Positions 43,147 to 52,329 of a DNA stretch of 64,000 nucleotides are shown here, one piece after another (position 1 is the first letter of the stretch; the number at the start of each line of letters is the position of its first letter). A program made the position numbers and the translations under genes. Below the pieces are notes generated by a model. That model saw only the letters and a program-made list of their open reading frames with translations. It ran no database searches and was not told where the DNA came from. This DNA is from Pseudaeromonas sharmana (GTDB lineage: Bacteria; Pseudomonadota; Gammaproteobacteria; Enterobacterales; Aeromonadaceae): NCBI RefSeq assembly GCF_042649925.1, contig NZ_JBHSAF010000014.1, forward strand, positions 682,001 to 746,000. The letters run 5' to 3'.

Positions 43147-44361
43147 ATGTACTCAATCGATAAATCCCACAAGCTGGACAATGTCTGTTACGACATTCGT
43201 GGCCCGGTGCACAAGGAAGCCCGGCGCCTGGAAGACGAAGGCCACCGCATTCTGAAGCTGAATATTGGCAACCCGGCCCCGTTTGGTTTTGATGCCCCGG
43301 AAGAGGTCATCAAAGACGTCATCGTCAACATGTCACAGGGCCAAGGTTACTGTGATTCCAAGGGGCTATTCGCCGCACGCAAAGCTATCGCCCACTACTA
43401 CCAGCAAAAAGGCTTACGTAAGGCGGATGTGGACGACATCTATATCGGTAACGGTGCCTCCGAACTCATCGTCATGGCCATGCAGGCATTGCTGAACAAT
43501 GGTGATGAAATGCTGGTGCCGGCGCCGGATTATCCGCTGTGGACCGCCGCGGTCACACTCTCCGGCGGCCATGCGGTGCATTACATCTGTGACGAACAGG
43601 CTGATTGGTATCCTGACCTGGATGACATGCGCGCCAAGATCACCAGCAAGACCCGCGGTATTGTCCTCATCAATCCGAATAATCCGACCGGCGCTGTCTA
43701 CAGCACCGAGTTCTTGCTGGAGGTGATCGAAATCGCGCGCCAGCATAAGTTGATCATCTTTGCCGATGAGATCTACGACAAGATCCTCTACGACGATATC
43801 GCCCATCACAGCGTCTGCTCCTTGTGTGACGATGTCCTGGTCGTCACCTTCAATGGCTTGTCCAAAGCCTATCGCGCCTGCGGCTTCCGCCAGGGCTGGA
43901 TGATGGTCAGCGGACCTAAACAGAATGCTCGCGGTTATATCGATGGTCTGGAGATGCTGGCCTCTATGCGCCTGTGCGCTAACGTGCCGATGCAGTTTGC
44001 CATCCAGACTGCGCTCGGTGGTTACCAGAGCATCAACGAGCTGATCCTGCCTGGCGGTCGTCTGCGCAAGCAACGCGATGTGGCATGGGAGCTCATTAAC
44101 CAGATCCCCGGAGTCTCCTGCGTCAAGCCCAAAGGAGCGCTCTATATGTTCCCGCGGCTCGATCCCAAGGTCTATCCGATCAAAGATGACCAAAAGCTGG
44201 TGTTTGATCTGTTGCAGCAGGAAAAGCTGTTGGTTGTGCAAGGGACTGGTTTCAACTGGCCATCCCCGGATCACTTCCGCCTGGTGTTCCTGCCACAGGA
44301 GGAGATACTGCAAGATGCTATCGGGCGACTGGCTCGCTTCCTGAAGAGCTATCGTCAGTAA
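43147..44361 (+). CDS. alaA: alanine transaminase AlaA
   Basis: A 404-residue PLP-dependent class I/II aminotransferase that makes alanine from pyruvate and glutamate. NIGNPAPFGFDAP near residue 40, the NPNNPTGAVY substrate/PLP loop, ADEIYDKI, the PLP-binding Lys in GLSKAYRACGFRQGW, and the C-terminal FRLVFLP with its carboxylate-binding Arg are all present. Length equals E. coli AlaA. yfbR lies close downstream, as in enterobacteria, but here a small lipoprotein gene is between them. Confidence 0.96.
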   Translation: MYSIDKSHKLDNVCYDIRGPVHKEARRLEDEGHRILKLNIGNPAPFGFDAPEEVIKDVIVNMSQGQGYCDSKGLFAARKAIAHYYQQKGLRKADVDDIYIGNGASELIVMAMQALLNNGDEMLVPAPDYPLWTAAVTLSGGHAVHYICDEQADWYPDLDDMRAKITSKTRGIVLINPNNPTGAVYSTEFLLEVIEIARQHKLIIFADEIYDKILYDDIAHHSVCSLCDDVLVVTFNGLSKAYRACGFRQGWMMVSGPKQNARGYIDGLEMLASMRLCANVPMQFAIQTALGGYQSINELILPGGRLRKQRDVAWELINQIPGVSCVKPKGALYMFPRLDPKVYPIKDDQKLVFDLLQQEKLLVVQGTGFNWPSPDHFRLVFLPQEEILQDAIGRLARFLKSYRQ

Positions 44362-44376
44362 ACGTAGCATCAACGG

Positions 44377-44399
44377 TGCGGGGGCTTGATGCCCCCGCA
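44377..44399 (+). terminator. terminator after alaA
   Basis: A 9-bp GC-rich stem TGCGGGGGC/GCCCCCGCA with a 5-base loop lies 15 bases after the stop; a short T-run (ATTT) follows. Confidence 0.75.
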
Positions 44400-44480
44400 G
44401 TCATTTGATGCCTTGCTGTTTGTTGGCGCCTGCATCGGCAGATGCTACTGTGTGCGCCAACGCGAACAAGGAGCTGCCAG

Positions 44481-44795
44481 ATGAAAAAAACCTACCTGAT
44501 TCCCTGCCTGTTGATGCCTTTGCTGCTCACCGCCTGTGGCGAGCCCAGTGAAGCCGACATCAAAGGCGCCTTGCAAAACAGCTTGCAGCAAGCTAACTCC
44601 GTCTCCACCATGGTGCTCGGCGATCAAGGGAAAATCGAGATCCTTGCTGTTCACAAACTGGGCTGTGATGAGCAGGCTGGCAGTTGGCATTGCACCGTCG
44701 AGGTAGAATCCAAGCTGCCGGTCATTGGTGCCCAGCGCAAGACGCATCAGCTCAAAGTCGCCAAGAGCGAGCAGGGCTGGGTGCTGGTCCAGTGA
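44481..44795 (+). CDS. small lipoprotein of unknown function
   Basis: A 104-residue protein with a lipoprotein signal (LLLTACGEP, Cys at residue 19). The mature domain has two cysteines (KLGCDEQ and WHCTVEV) likely bridged, and a helix plus beta-sheet pattern. AAGGAG lies 7 bases before the ATG. No family recognised. Twelve bases separate it from yfbR, so they are probably co-transcribed. Confidence 0.75.
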   Translation: MKKTYLIPCLLMPLLLTACGEPSEADIKGALQNSLQQANSVSTMVLGDQGKIEILAVHKLGCDEQAGSWHCTVEVESKLPVIGAQRKTHQLKVAKSEQGWVLVQ

Positions 44796-44806
44796 CGGAG
44801 TCAGTG

Positions 44807-45409
44807 ATGAGCAGCCATTTTTTTGCCCAGCTTGCGCGAATGAAACTGATCTATCGTTGGCCGTTAATGCGCAACGTACAAAGCGAGAACATCAGCGAGC
44901 ACAGCCTGCAAGTGGCGATGGTCGCCCATATGCTGGCGCTGGTCGAAAACCGCTTCTATGGTGGGCAACTCAACCCCGAGCGCGCGGCCTTGATGGCCTT
45001 GTATCATGATGCCAGCGAGATCCTGACCGGCGATCTGCCGACCCCGGTCAAATACCAGAACGCCGCCCTGGCTGCGGAATACAAGAAAATTGAAAAACTG
45101 GCCGAACAACGCCTGCTGGCCATGCTCCCTGTCGAGTTCATTGACGACTTTCGCCCGCTGCTCGACTCCAGTGCTCAGGATGCGGCACACGCCACCGTGG
45201 TCAAGGCGGCAGATACCCTCTGCGCCTACAGCAAGTGTCTGGAAGAGCTCACCGCCGGAAATCAGGAGTTCGCCGCGGCCAAACGCCGTCTTGAGGCCAT
45301 GTTGGCGCAACGAATGACACCGGCAGTGCGCTATTTTCTCGACACCTTTATGCCCAGTTTTACACTCAGTCTTGATGAGATGAGTGGTGAGCAGGAGCAC
45401 GGCATCTAG
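44807..45409 (+). CDS. yfbR: 5'-deoxynucleotidase YfbR
   Basis: A 200-residue HD-domain phosphohydrolase that removes phosphate from deoxyribonucleoside 5'-monophosphates. SEHSLQVAMVAH gives the first His, and YHDASEILTGDLPTPVKY holds the HD pair and substrate loop. KAADTLCAY supplies the distal Asp. The ATG at 44807 follows GGAG by 8 bases, and the sequence aligns with E. coli YfbR from its first residues. Confidence 0.95.
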   Translation: MSSHFFAQLARMKLIYRWPLMRNVQSENISEHSLQVAMVAHMLALVENRFYGGQLNPERAALMALYHDASEILTGDLPTPVKYQNAALAAEYKKIEKLAEQRLLAMLPVEFIDDFRPLLDSSAQDAAHATVVKAADTLCAYSKCLEELTAGNQEFAAAKRRLEAMLAQRMTPAVRYFLDTFMPSFTLSLDEMSGEQEHGI

Positions 45410-45433
45410 CCGTTTTCCGTCAGCGCAGCCCCC

Positions 45434-45891
45434 ATGCATCACCTCACAAAGATCGTCTCCGGTGGTCAGGCCGGCGTCGACCGCGCGGCACTGGATGTGG
45501 CTATCGCATTGCCGGCTCCACATGGCGGCTGGTGTCCGGCAGGACGACTGGCCGCCGATGGTCCCTTGCCTCTGCGCTACCATCTCACCGCGAACCACGC
45601 TCCCGGCTACCGGCAATGTAGACGCGCCAATGTGTGTGACAGCATGGAACCCTGATCATCTATCGTGGCGAGCCGCCTGGCGAAACCCTGCTGACTCAGA
45701 CGTTCGTCATCGAGGCGCAAGAAACCGGCTTCCAGTGGTCGCTGGACGGATCGCCAAGCTGGCTGGACTGGCTGCAACAACACCAGATTCGGATCCTCAA
45801 CGTGGCCGGCCCGCACGAGATGCGCCAGCCGGGCACCTATGCCGATGCCCGCGCCCTGTTGTTATGGCTGTGGTCGGCGCAGGATATTTAA
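45434..45891 (+). pseudogene. frameshifted putative molybdenum carrier / YpsA-like nucleotide-binding protein
   Basis: The first part reads IVSGGQAGVDRAALDVAIA, PHGGWCPAGRLAADG and NVCDS, the hallmarks of the MoCo-carrier (YpsA/DprA-LOG-like Rossmann) family. The frame stops at 45653-45655. One base away, the sequence continues as TLIIYRGEPPGETLLTQT through VAGPHE to a stop at 45889-45891, which is the expected C-terminal half of the family. So one indel near 45648 breaks the gene. It may be a true pseudogene or an assembly error. Confidence 0.8.
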
Positions 45892-46556
45892 CCGTGCAGG
45901 TTCCGCTTGCCCAGATGTGCCGCCAGCTGGCTGGCCGTTACCCGGCACCAGTCATCGATCAAAGGCTGTATATCGCTCACCGTGACAGCATGATCTCGGG
46001 TGATGGTCTCCTTGTCCTGCCGCACATTGATGGCACTGACCAGCAGTGCGCCACTTTGCGAATCAATCAATCGACTCATACTGGAGACATTCAGCAAGTA
46101 GGGCTCTTTGCCGAAGGCATCCTTGGTCAGATTGATCGCCACCTTCACCGGCAGCAAATCGCGCAGTTTCATGTCCGGCTTGCTCAAATCCATCCCGGTC
46201 ACGGCGGCCTGTAACGTGGCGACCCCGTCACCAGCGCTATCACTGACGGTGACGCCCTGTTCAAACAACGCCTTGCGCAGACGCTGCTGAAAGTAATTGC
46301 CAAGCTCGTTCTCTACCCCTGCCTGCAACACCACCACCTTGCCATCCGGTTTCTGCTGCATAAACATCAGCGGATCAAGCTTGACGGCATGATAGCGGGA
46401 GAGATCGGCAGACGGGACTTTATAAATTTTCTGATTGGGTTGCGCCGGATTGGTCTTGAATGCAGCCAGTGGCGTGGAAGCAGATGGTGCCGTAGCGGCG
46501 CAGGCGGTTAAGCAGACAGAGCAGATGGCAAACAGTAACGCAGTACAGTGACGCAT
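45888..46556 (-). CDS. DUF3313-like lipoprotein
   Basis: A 222-residue lipoprotein (lipobox LTACAA, Cys 19). The mature domain begins after a Ser/Pro linker and includes YHAVKLDPLMFM, a Gly-Asp-Gly turn (AGDGVATLQAAVTGMDL) and an amphipathic C-terminal helix (WCRVTASQLAAHL), a pattern I associate with DUF3313. Function unknown; possibly envelope assembly. GAGG precedes the ATG. Its last codons overlap the frameshifted gene on the other strand by 4 bases. Confidence 0.75.
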   Translation of the reverse strand: MRHCTALLFAICSVCLTACAATAPSASTPLAAFKTNPAQPNQKIYKVPSADLSRYHAVKLDPLMFMQQKPDGKVVVLQAGVENELGNYFQQRLRKALFEQGVTVSDSAGDGVATLQAAVTGMDLSKPDMKLRDLLPVKVAINLTKDAFGKEPYLLNVSSMSRLIDSQSGALLVSAINVRQDKETITRDHAVTVSDIQPLIDDWCRVTASQLAAHLGKRNLHG

Positions 46557-46652
46557 GATGACACCTCATTAGGCTCCCAGAGCCGATGGTCAGCATCATA
46601 GCGCCGCGGAAAAAACCAACACTTGAACGGAAGTTGAACAGATCAAATAAAG

Positions 46653-48947
46653 CTAGTCCCTCTGGTTCCCCGTATGCGGGTAAACAAAACCGAACCATTT
46701 CTTGTCTTCTACCATCATGTGCTGATCGACGATTTCATAGACAATGAAATGAATCAGCACCAGCGGCTCCAGCTCCCCGCGCAGATAACGCGCCTGCAAC
46801 TCACCGGCCTTATGTAGCAACTGCTTGTGGATCAGATCATGCCTCACCGCATCGGGATATCGCATTTTCATCAAGGTACTGATTTCATGTTTGAAGTGGG
46901 ATTTTGCATGAGACAGCAAGCCCAGCAGACAAGGCTCGGTCTGCTCGGTAAAACGGCCAGCCACAATCGTCGCCAGTAATTGGTTGGCGAGCGCAAACAA
47001 AGCCTCATGCTCCTCATCGATCTGTGCAAGACCACACTCCAAATCTCGGCTCCAGAGCAGACGAAAAAAGGAGTTGCCACTCTGAGGAATCACGGGTGCG
47101 AAGAAAATGATGCTGCCTGCCCCCTGCTTTTTGGCCTTGTACATCATCTGATCGCTCTTGTTGATCAGGTCGTCAATCTGCTCACCATGGTCGGGATACA
47201 CCACGATACCGATGCTGCATGACAACTGCACCGGCAAATCGGCCGCCAGTGCAATCGGCTCGGAGATCACCGCCACCAGTTTGCGGGCGATCCGTTCGAC
47301 CGTCGCGCTGGCATTGACATTTTCCAGCACCACAATGAACTCATCCCCGCCCCAGCGGGCAACCAAATCCGACTCGCGCAATGCCTCTCGCAACCGCTGG
47401 GCAATCCGCTTTAATACCATGTCTCCGGCATCATGGCCGTAGCTATCATTGACCGGTTTGAACTTATCCAGGTCTACAAATAACAGCGCCAGCTTTTGAT
47501 GGGTATCGCGTGCAAACTCGATAGAGCGATGTAACCGCCGTTTGAGCAACTCTCTATTCGGCAGCCCGGTCAAGGGATCGTGGGTTGCCAGATGCTTCAT
47601 CTCGGCTTCGTATTCGACCCGTTTGGTGACATCGCTGAGGGTGTTGAGAATGGCCTTTTCCCCTTCCCAGTCGATTTCACGTAGCCGCGCCTCAACCCAG
47701 ACCGGCTGTCCCTGGCGGTTGCATAGCCGGAACAGATGCCGCTGCTCGGCCGTGAGCCCGCTCAATTGCGCCTTGGCCCGCCGCCAGAGCTCATCACGCT
47801 CATCGGCAAAAAACAGTGTGCTGATATCCAACTGCATCAGCGCCTCCGGTTCAAAGCCGGTTAAAGCCGTAAATGCCGGATTGCTGAACAGGATATGCCG
47901 GCCTCGCACCACAACAATGGACTCCTGTAATTGCTCAACCAGCAATTTATAGCGTTCCCGCGACAGGCGTAATTCGCGCTCTATGGTTGACAATTGGTCG
48001 AGCTGTACGGCTATGTGCGTCTGCGACGCTTGCAACTGCGCGTTGATGCCGCGCATTTTCCGCGACCAGTAGCTAAACACCAGAATGACGATGACGAGGC
48101 TACCGATGGTGATTAACGCCAACGTATAGTCGATATCCTTGACCACCAGCGGAATATGACGATTCATGGTCTGATTGAGATCATCCTGGCTCAGGCTGGC
48201 AATAGCGAGATTCAGGCGCGCCAGCAGCTCGGCATCATGTTGCACCAGCCCCATGCGCAGACCGTTGGCATATGCCGGGATCTCACCGGCTATTTTCAGA
48301 TTGAACCAGCCCCGGCTGTTGATGATATAAGCTGCCATGATGCGAGAACGTAACGTAGCCTGCGCCTGTCTTTGCTCTACCGCTTGTAGTGCTTCCTCCT
48401 CATCAGCCACCGGCAGGATACGGATCTGCGGGTAATCCCGCCGCAACCGCTCTTCGATACTGGTCCCAGCCGGTAACGCCAGGATTTGTCCATTCAACTC
48501 GGTCGGACTGGAGATATAAGGGTGTTCGTCTCGGGTAATGAAGACATTGGCATCCGTCAGATACGGGGTTGTGAACGTTAACCATTGCTGGCGCTCCGGT
48601 GTCTGGTTCAGTAACGAGAGCGCGTCGCACTGGCCGGCTTTGGCCAACTGCAGCGAGCTCTGCCAATCCGGGGTCGGCAGCACATCAAAGCGAAGATCGG
48701 CCTGGCTGGCAATCTGCTGCAACAGATCATGGGCAATGCCAATATGTTTTCCATCCGGAGCCAATGCTTCAAAAGGATACCAATCTGGGTCGACGCATAG
48801 ACGCACGACGCGTTTCGACGCCGCCTGCAGCGGAGTGGCGATCACCCAGACGAACAGCACAAGAAGGCAGGCCCGCCCAAAGCGATAAACCCACCCTCGC
48901 CCTCCACCCGGCCGAGTGCTATTTGAGATTCTTGTCATCGATGTCAT
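46653..48947 (-). CDS. periplasmic-sensor PAS-GGDEF diguanylate cyclase with C-terminal hemerythrin
   Basis: A 764-residue membrane enzyme expected to make c-di-GMP. Order: signal segment (1-43), SBP_bac_3 periplasmic binding domain (47-270), membrane helix (273-293), short coiled coil, PAS (330-445), GGDEF (452-618), hemerythrin (635-755). The active site is intact (RWGGDEF, 531-537), with an RESD inhibitory site five residues before it. The hemerythrin part keeps all iron ligands: His 647, H684-E688, H703-H707 and H743-D748. It may thus join an external small-molecule signal and an O2/redox signal. Stand-alone gene; the exact start (M1 or M4) is open. Confidence 0.93.
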   Translation of the reverse strand: MTSMTRISNSTRPGGGRGWVYRFGRACLLVLFVWVIATPLQAASKRVVRLCVDPDWYPFEALAPDGKHIGIAHDLLQQIASQADLRFDVLPTPDWQSSLQLAKAGQCDALSLLNQTPERQQWLTFTTPYLTDANVFITRDEHPYISSPTELNGQILALPAGTSIEERLRRDYPQIRILPVADEEEALQAVEQRQAQATLRSRIMAAYIINSRGWFNLKIAGEIPAYANGLRMGLVQHDAELLARLNLAIASLSQDDLNQTMNRHIPLVVKDIDYTLALITIGSLVIVILVFSYWSRKMRGINAQLQASQTHIAVQLDQLSTIERELRLSRERYKLLVEQLQESIVVVRGRHILFSNPAFTALTGFEPEALMQLDISTLFFADERDELWRRAKAQLSGLTAEQRHLFRLCNRQGQPVWVEARLREIDWEGEKAILNTLSDVTKRVEYEAEMKHLATHDPLTGLPNRELLKRRLHRSIEFARDTHQKLALLFVDLDKFKPVNDSYGHDAGDMVLKRIAQRLREALRESDLVARWGGDEFIVVLENVNASATVERIARKLVAVISEPIALAADLPVQLSCSIGIVVYPDHGEQIDDLINKSDQMMYKAKKQGAGSIIFFAPVIPQSGNSFFRLLWSRDLECGLAQIDEEHEALFALANQLLATIVAGRFTEQTEPCLLGLLSHAKSHFKHEISTLMKMRYPDAVRHDLIHKQLLHKAGELQARYLRGELEPLVLIHFIVYEIVDQHMMVEDKKWFGFVYPHTGNQRD

Positions 48948-49201
48948 GCCACCGCCATGTTGCTGCCGCTGCGGCTCAATTCGGTCTGCCAGCCGCTGTG
49001 ATCAGCTTGTTTTCTCACCTCACTCGCCACACCCTAACCTTAGCCACAGGTGCAGAGAGCCCGCTACTAACGTTGTCGATAGAAACTCAAAACAGAAAAA
49101 TATCGTCTCGATTGAGTCGATTTTCATCAAAGTGTCATCCTTCTGCCCCATTCTCGCCGCAATAAAGCCCTACCTCTAGCACGGATCTCAATTACCCCGA
49201 C

Positions 49202-50521
49202 ATGGACGCCAGAAAAAAATCGTTGACCCGTTTGGGTTTGGCCACGGCAGGCCTGATCACCCTAACCTTGTTACTGACTCTGCTGACGCTGTGGACAGCC
49301 GCCAAAGCACAGGATGAGCGCCAACGCTGGCTGGATGCGCTCAACGCGCTGCCAGGGGTCGGTGCAACCTGGCTATCCATCGATGATGGCGTGTTCACGC
49401 AACGAGGTGAATTGCACCTAAGCATACTCGATGCCAACAGCTTGCTCGCACATTGGCCGCTAGCACATAGTGCCACTGTGGATTGGCAGAGCCTGCTCTC
49501 CAGCGCCGATCTCTACCTGAGTATCGACAGCTACACGCTGCCAGGTTGGCTGCAGCATGATGCACGCCTGATCCTGTCGCGAGGCACGCCCGGTCAGTGG
49601 CAACAATCCGGCGTCCTGAGTGCTGGCGAGCACCATCTGATCTTGAGCGCGGCTCTTTGGCAAGAACCGCAACTCACGCTAGAAAGCGATGCCTGGCAGC
49701 TCAACCTGGCACCGTTAGTCATCCATTGCGGTACCACTCAACTGCACTGGCAGGCCGCGCCAAACCGCAGGCAGCAGCAGATCAACTGGCAGCTGGCAAG
49801 CCTGGAGCTCTCATCTGCTGACCAACATACTGCTATCGGCGACTGGCGCGGAGCCCTGACGCTGGTGCGACAAAACGACAGCTGGTTGCTGCCAGTATTC
49901 AACAGCCAGCTCGGCTTGTTACAGCATGAGTCGGCTGAACGCCGCCTTGCGCTGTTCAATAGCGACCTCAAGTTGACTACGTCGGCCAACCTCCAAGGGT
50001 TGGTGTCATTAATTGATCTGCAAGCGCAAGGTCAGCTTGAAAAGGGCGAGTGGGTTGATCAGACACACGCCTATCAGCTCGCCAAACTGGATACGGGCAT
50101 CCTCTTATCCGGGATTGATATTCAGGGGTATCAAGCCTTGTTATGGGCCGCCATGACACAGTTTGAGGACAGCACTGTCTGGCGCGCCGCATTGAACCGG
50201 GTCACCCGCTCAGGCTTCCATATGCGTATTGCACCGTCCGGATTCCAACTGGCGAATAACGCCATCCATGCGCAAGGTGATGTGACCTCGCGCCCTTTCG
50301 ATATGGCAGAGCTGCATGATCTGGCTTCCTTTCGCTCCCTGCTCCAGGCATCGCTGGACATAGAGGCCGCCGGCAACCTGGCGCCGGTCATAACCGATGA
50401 GGCGACGCTGCTGGCTATCCGCCAGGCGGGCTATATCGAGGACCGTGCCGGCCGGCTAAGAAGCCGGTTGCGAATTGTGAACGGGAAACTCTCGGCCAAT
50501 GGCTATGCCTTACACTGGTAA
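49202..50521 (+). CDS. membrane-anchored envelope protein, DUF945-like
   Basis: A 439-residue protein with one N-terminal membrane helix (about 10-33) and a long, beta-rich periplasmic region. The beginning, with SIDDGVFTQRGELHLS, and the repeating beta pattern recall DUF945/YdgA-type proteins of the AsmA-like kind, but I am not certain. The start has only a weak ribosome site. The gap of 254 bases upstream separates it from the divergent diguanylate cyclase and shows no other gene. Confidence 0.65.
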   Translation: MDARKKSLTRLGLATAGLITLTLLLTLLTLWTAAKAQDERQRWLDALNALPGVGATWLSIDDGVFTQRGELHLSILDANSLLAHWPLAHSATVDWQSLLSSADLYLSIDSYTLPGWLQHDARLILSRGTPGQWQQSGVLSAGEHHLILSAALWQEPQLTLESDAWQLNLAPLVIHCGTTQLHWQAAPNRRQQQINWQLASLELSSADQHTAIGDWRGALTLVRQNDSWLLPVFNSQLGLLQHESAERRLALFNSDLKLTTSANLQGLVSLIDLQAQGQLEKGEWVDQTHAYQLAKLDTGILLSGIDIQGYQALLWAAMTQFEDSTVWRAALNRVTRSGFHMRIAPSGFQLANNAIHAQGDVTSRPFDMAELHDLASFRSLLQASLDIEAAGNLAPVITDEATLLAIRQAGYIEDRAGRLRSRLRIVNGKLSANGYALHW

Positions 50522-50654
50522 CCGCGCTTCATCTCGGCGCCATTAGTTTGCTGCAGGTATGGCCCAAACTTGCCGCTTTTTGGCACAGGATGTCGTTGGC
50601 ATACCCTTTGGGCCGGCACACAATGGCAGGGTCATCATCCGCAGGAGAACGGCC

Positions 50655-51194
50655 ATGTCCAAGCCGAATAAAACGGGAAAACGCGCCCTGATTGTCATTG
50701 ATGTCCAGAACGACTATTTTGCCGACGGCCTGTTCCCGCAATGGGAAGCCGAACGGGTTTTGGAAAACAGCTTGACCGCCATCGCACATGCCAGCGCGGC
50801 TGGCGACGACGTGATACTGATCCAGCATATCGCGGCCAATGACGCTGGTCCGGCCCCGTTCTTCAACCCGGATACCCCGGGCGTCGAGCTGCATCCCAAG
50901 CTGTTGGCGGCCGTGCCGGCAGCCACACGGGTGGTTAAACAGCATGCCGATAGCTTTTTGAATACGCGGTTGCACGCAGTCCTCCTGGCCAGCGGCTGCA
51001 CGGAGCTGTTGCTGTGCGGCATGATGACGCAAAACTGCGTCACGCACACGGCGCTGTCCCCGCTGGCCAGTGGTTATCGCATGGCCGTGATTCCAGAAGC
51101 CTGCAGCAGTGTCAGCCAGATGATCCATCTGATCGCATTGCGCGCCCTGTCGGATCGGGTACCCCTGCTGTCGCTGGCCGCAGCCTGGGATTAA
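50655..51194 (+). CDS. isochorismatase-family cysteine hydrolase
   Basis: A 179-residue cytosolic hydrolase. The Asp-Lys-Cys triad can be read in LIVIDVQNDYF (Asp), VVKQHADSF (Lys) and LLLCGMMTQNCVTHTAL (Cys), with the cis-peptide region before the Cys. Such enzymes act on amides such as nicotinamide-like or biuret-like substrates; the actual substrate is unknown. AGGAGA precedes the ATG. It converges with rimJ, with only 10 bases between the stops. Confidence 0.88.
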   Translation: MSKPNKTGKRALIVIDVQNDYFADGLFPQWEAERVLENSLTAIAHASAAGDDVILIQHIAANDAGPAPFFNPDTPGVELHPKLLAAVPAATRVVKQHADSFLNTRLHAVLLASGCTELLLCGMMTQNCVTHTALSPLASGYRMAVIPEACSSVSQMIHLIALRALSDRVPLLSLAAAWD

Positions 51195-51204
51195 GGCACC
51201 GCTC

Positions 51205-51762
51205 TCAGCCTGAGGAGTACGGATTAATTCTGGCGGTCAGCACATGGTCCTGCCATTGCCCGGCAATCTGCAGGTATTGCCGGGCATACCCCTCTCGCTC
51301 AAATTGCAGGGCCGTCAATAACCGTGCGCTGCGATGGTTATGAGGCATGTAATTGGCCATCACCCGATGCAACCGCAACTCGGTAAACAGGTAATCGATG
51401 CAGCCAGCCACGACCTCGCGCATCAGTCCCTGTCCCTGATACTCCGCTGCGATCGAATAGCCCAGATAGCAGGCCTGAAACGCCCCCCGCGAGATCTGGC
51501 TGGCATGACAGGAAGCGACCATCTCTCCAGTCTCAGGGTGCAACGCCACCCAGGGTAAGGCGTCACCACGCAACCAGTGTTGATAACCGACAAACAGCCG
51601 GTCCTCACAAGCAGACAGCGTATAGTATGCCTCGTCGCGCTGCGGCTCCCAGGGGGCCAGATGAGCTCGATTGTTGTTGACATAGCGGTATAGCAAGGCA
51701 CCATCGCGGGCACTGAGCACAGTCAGCCGCAGGCGCGCCGTATGAATTTCAGGAACCGACAT
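51205..51762 (-). CDS. rimJ: ribosomal protein S5 N-acetyltransferase RimJ
   Basis: A 185-residue GNAT enzyme that acetylates the N-terminal alanine of ribosomal protein S5. It aligns with E. coli RimJ through HLAPWEPQRDE, FQACYLGYSIAAEYQGQGLM (acetyl-CoA loop Q-x-x-G-x-G/A type), HRVMANYMPHNHRSARLL and YLQIAGQWQDHVLTA. GAGGAGG lies 6 bases before the ATG. It lies downstream of, and on the same strand as, the lipid operon, but has its own ribosome site, and 21 bases separate it from the operon's start-side neighbour. Confidence 0.93.
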   Translation of the reverse strand: MSVPEIHTARLRLTVLSARDGALLYRYVNNNRAHLAPWEPQRDEAYYTLSACEDRLFVGYQHWLRGDALPWVALHPETGEMVASCHASQISRGAFQACYLGYSIAAEYQGQGLMREVVAGCIDYLFTELRLHRVMANYMPHNHRSARLLTALQFEREGYARQYLQIAGQWQDHVLTARINPYSSG

Positions 51763-51783
51763 CCACGCCTCCTCTCGCTCCCC

Positions 51784-52329
51784 TCAATGCGGAGCCGGAG
51801 CATCCTGTTCAATATAGAGCAGTACCTCGCCGACCCGAAAACCAAACTTGCTAATGGTCGCGCGGTTGATCAGCCGCTGTTCATCCAATAAAAACATCCA
51901 GTCATCAAACGTCACATTCACCGCATCGCCGTCCGCCAGCTTCAGATTCATCGTATAGTGCCAGTTCATGGCGAAACCGCGACTACGCCCAGTGGCTTCA
52001 TCGAGCACATCATCGGCACGTCCGCTGTAGTGGCCATCACCGAGACGCTGCAGCCACCAGGTTCGATGTTGTTTGCGGCCATCGGCAAAGGTGAACCACT
52101 CTTCCAGACGGCCGTTGTCCCCCTGCCAGGTGCCCTGCATGCGCACCGAGAAGCGCTCAGTCACCTCGCCAGCCCGGTTGGTTACAATGCCATGCGCGGT
52201 CAAAGGGCCCGTAAAAAAGGTCTCCAGCTTCAGGCTCGGGCCTTGTGCCGCATACTGATCGACGGAGTGCGGCGAACAGCCCGCCACCCCCATCAACATC
52301 GTTAGCATGATCAGGCAGAGAGTCTTCAT
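51784..52329 (-). CDS. DUF3833 lipoprotein of the lipid operon
   Basis: A 181-residue lipoprotein (lipobox GVAGCS, Cys 18) of the DUF3833 family, with LKLETFFTGPLTAHGIV at the start of the mature part and a lipocalin-like series of beta strands (WFTFADGRKQHRTWWLQ, FDDWMFLLDEQRLINRA). It probably binds or shuttles a lipid in the envelope, by fold analogy. Last gene of the eight-gene operon; its ATG overlaps the chalcone-isomerase-like stop (ATGA). Confidence 0.88.
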   Translation of the reverse strand: MKTLCLIMLTMLMGVAGCSPHSVDQYAAQGPSLKLETFFTGPLTAHGIVTNRAGEVTERFSVRMQGTWQGDNGRLEEWFTFADGRKQHRTWWLQRLGDGHYSGRADDVLDEATGRSRGFAMNWHYTMNLKLADGDAVNVTFDDWMFLLDEQRLINRATISKFGFRVGEVLLYIEQDAPAPH

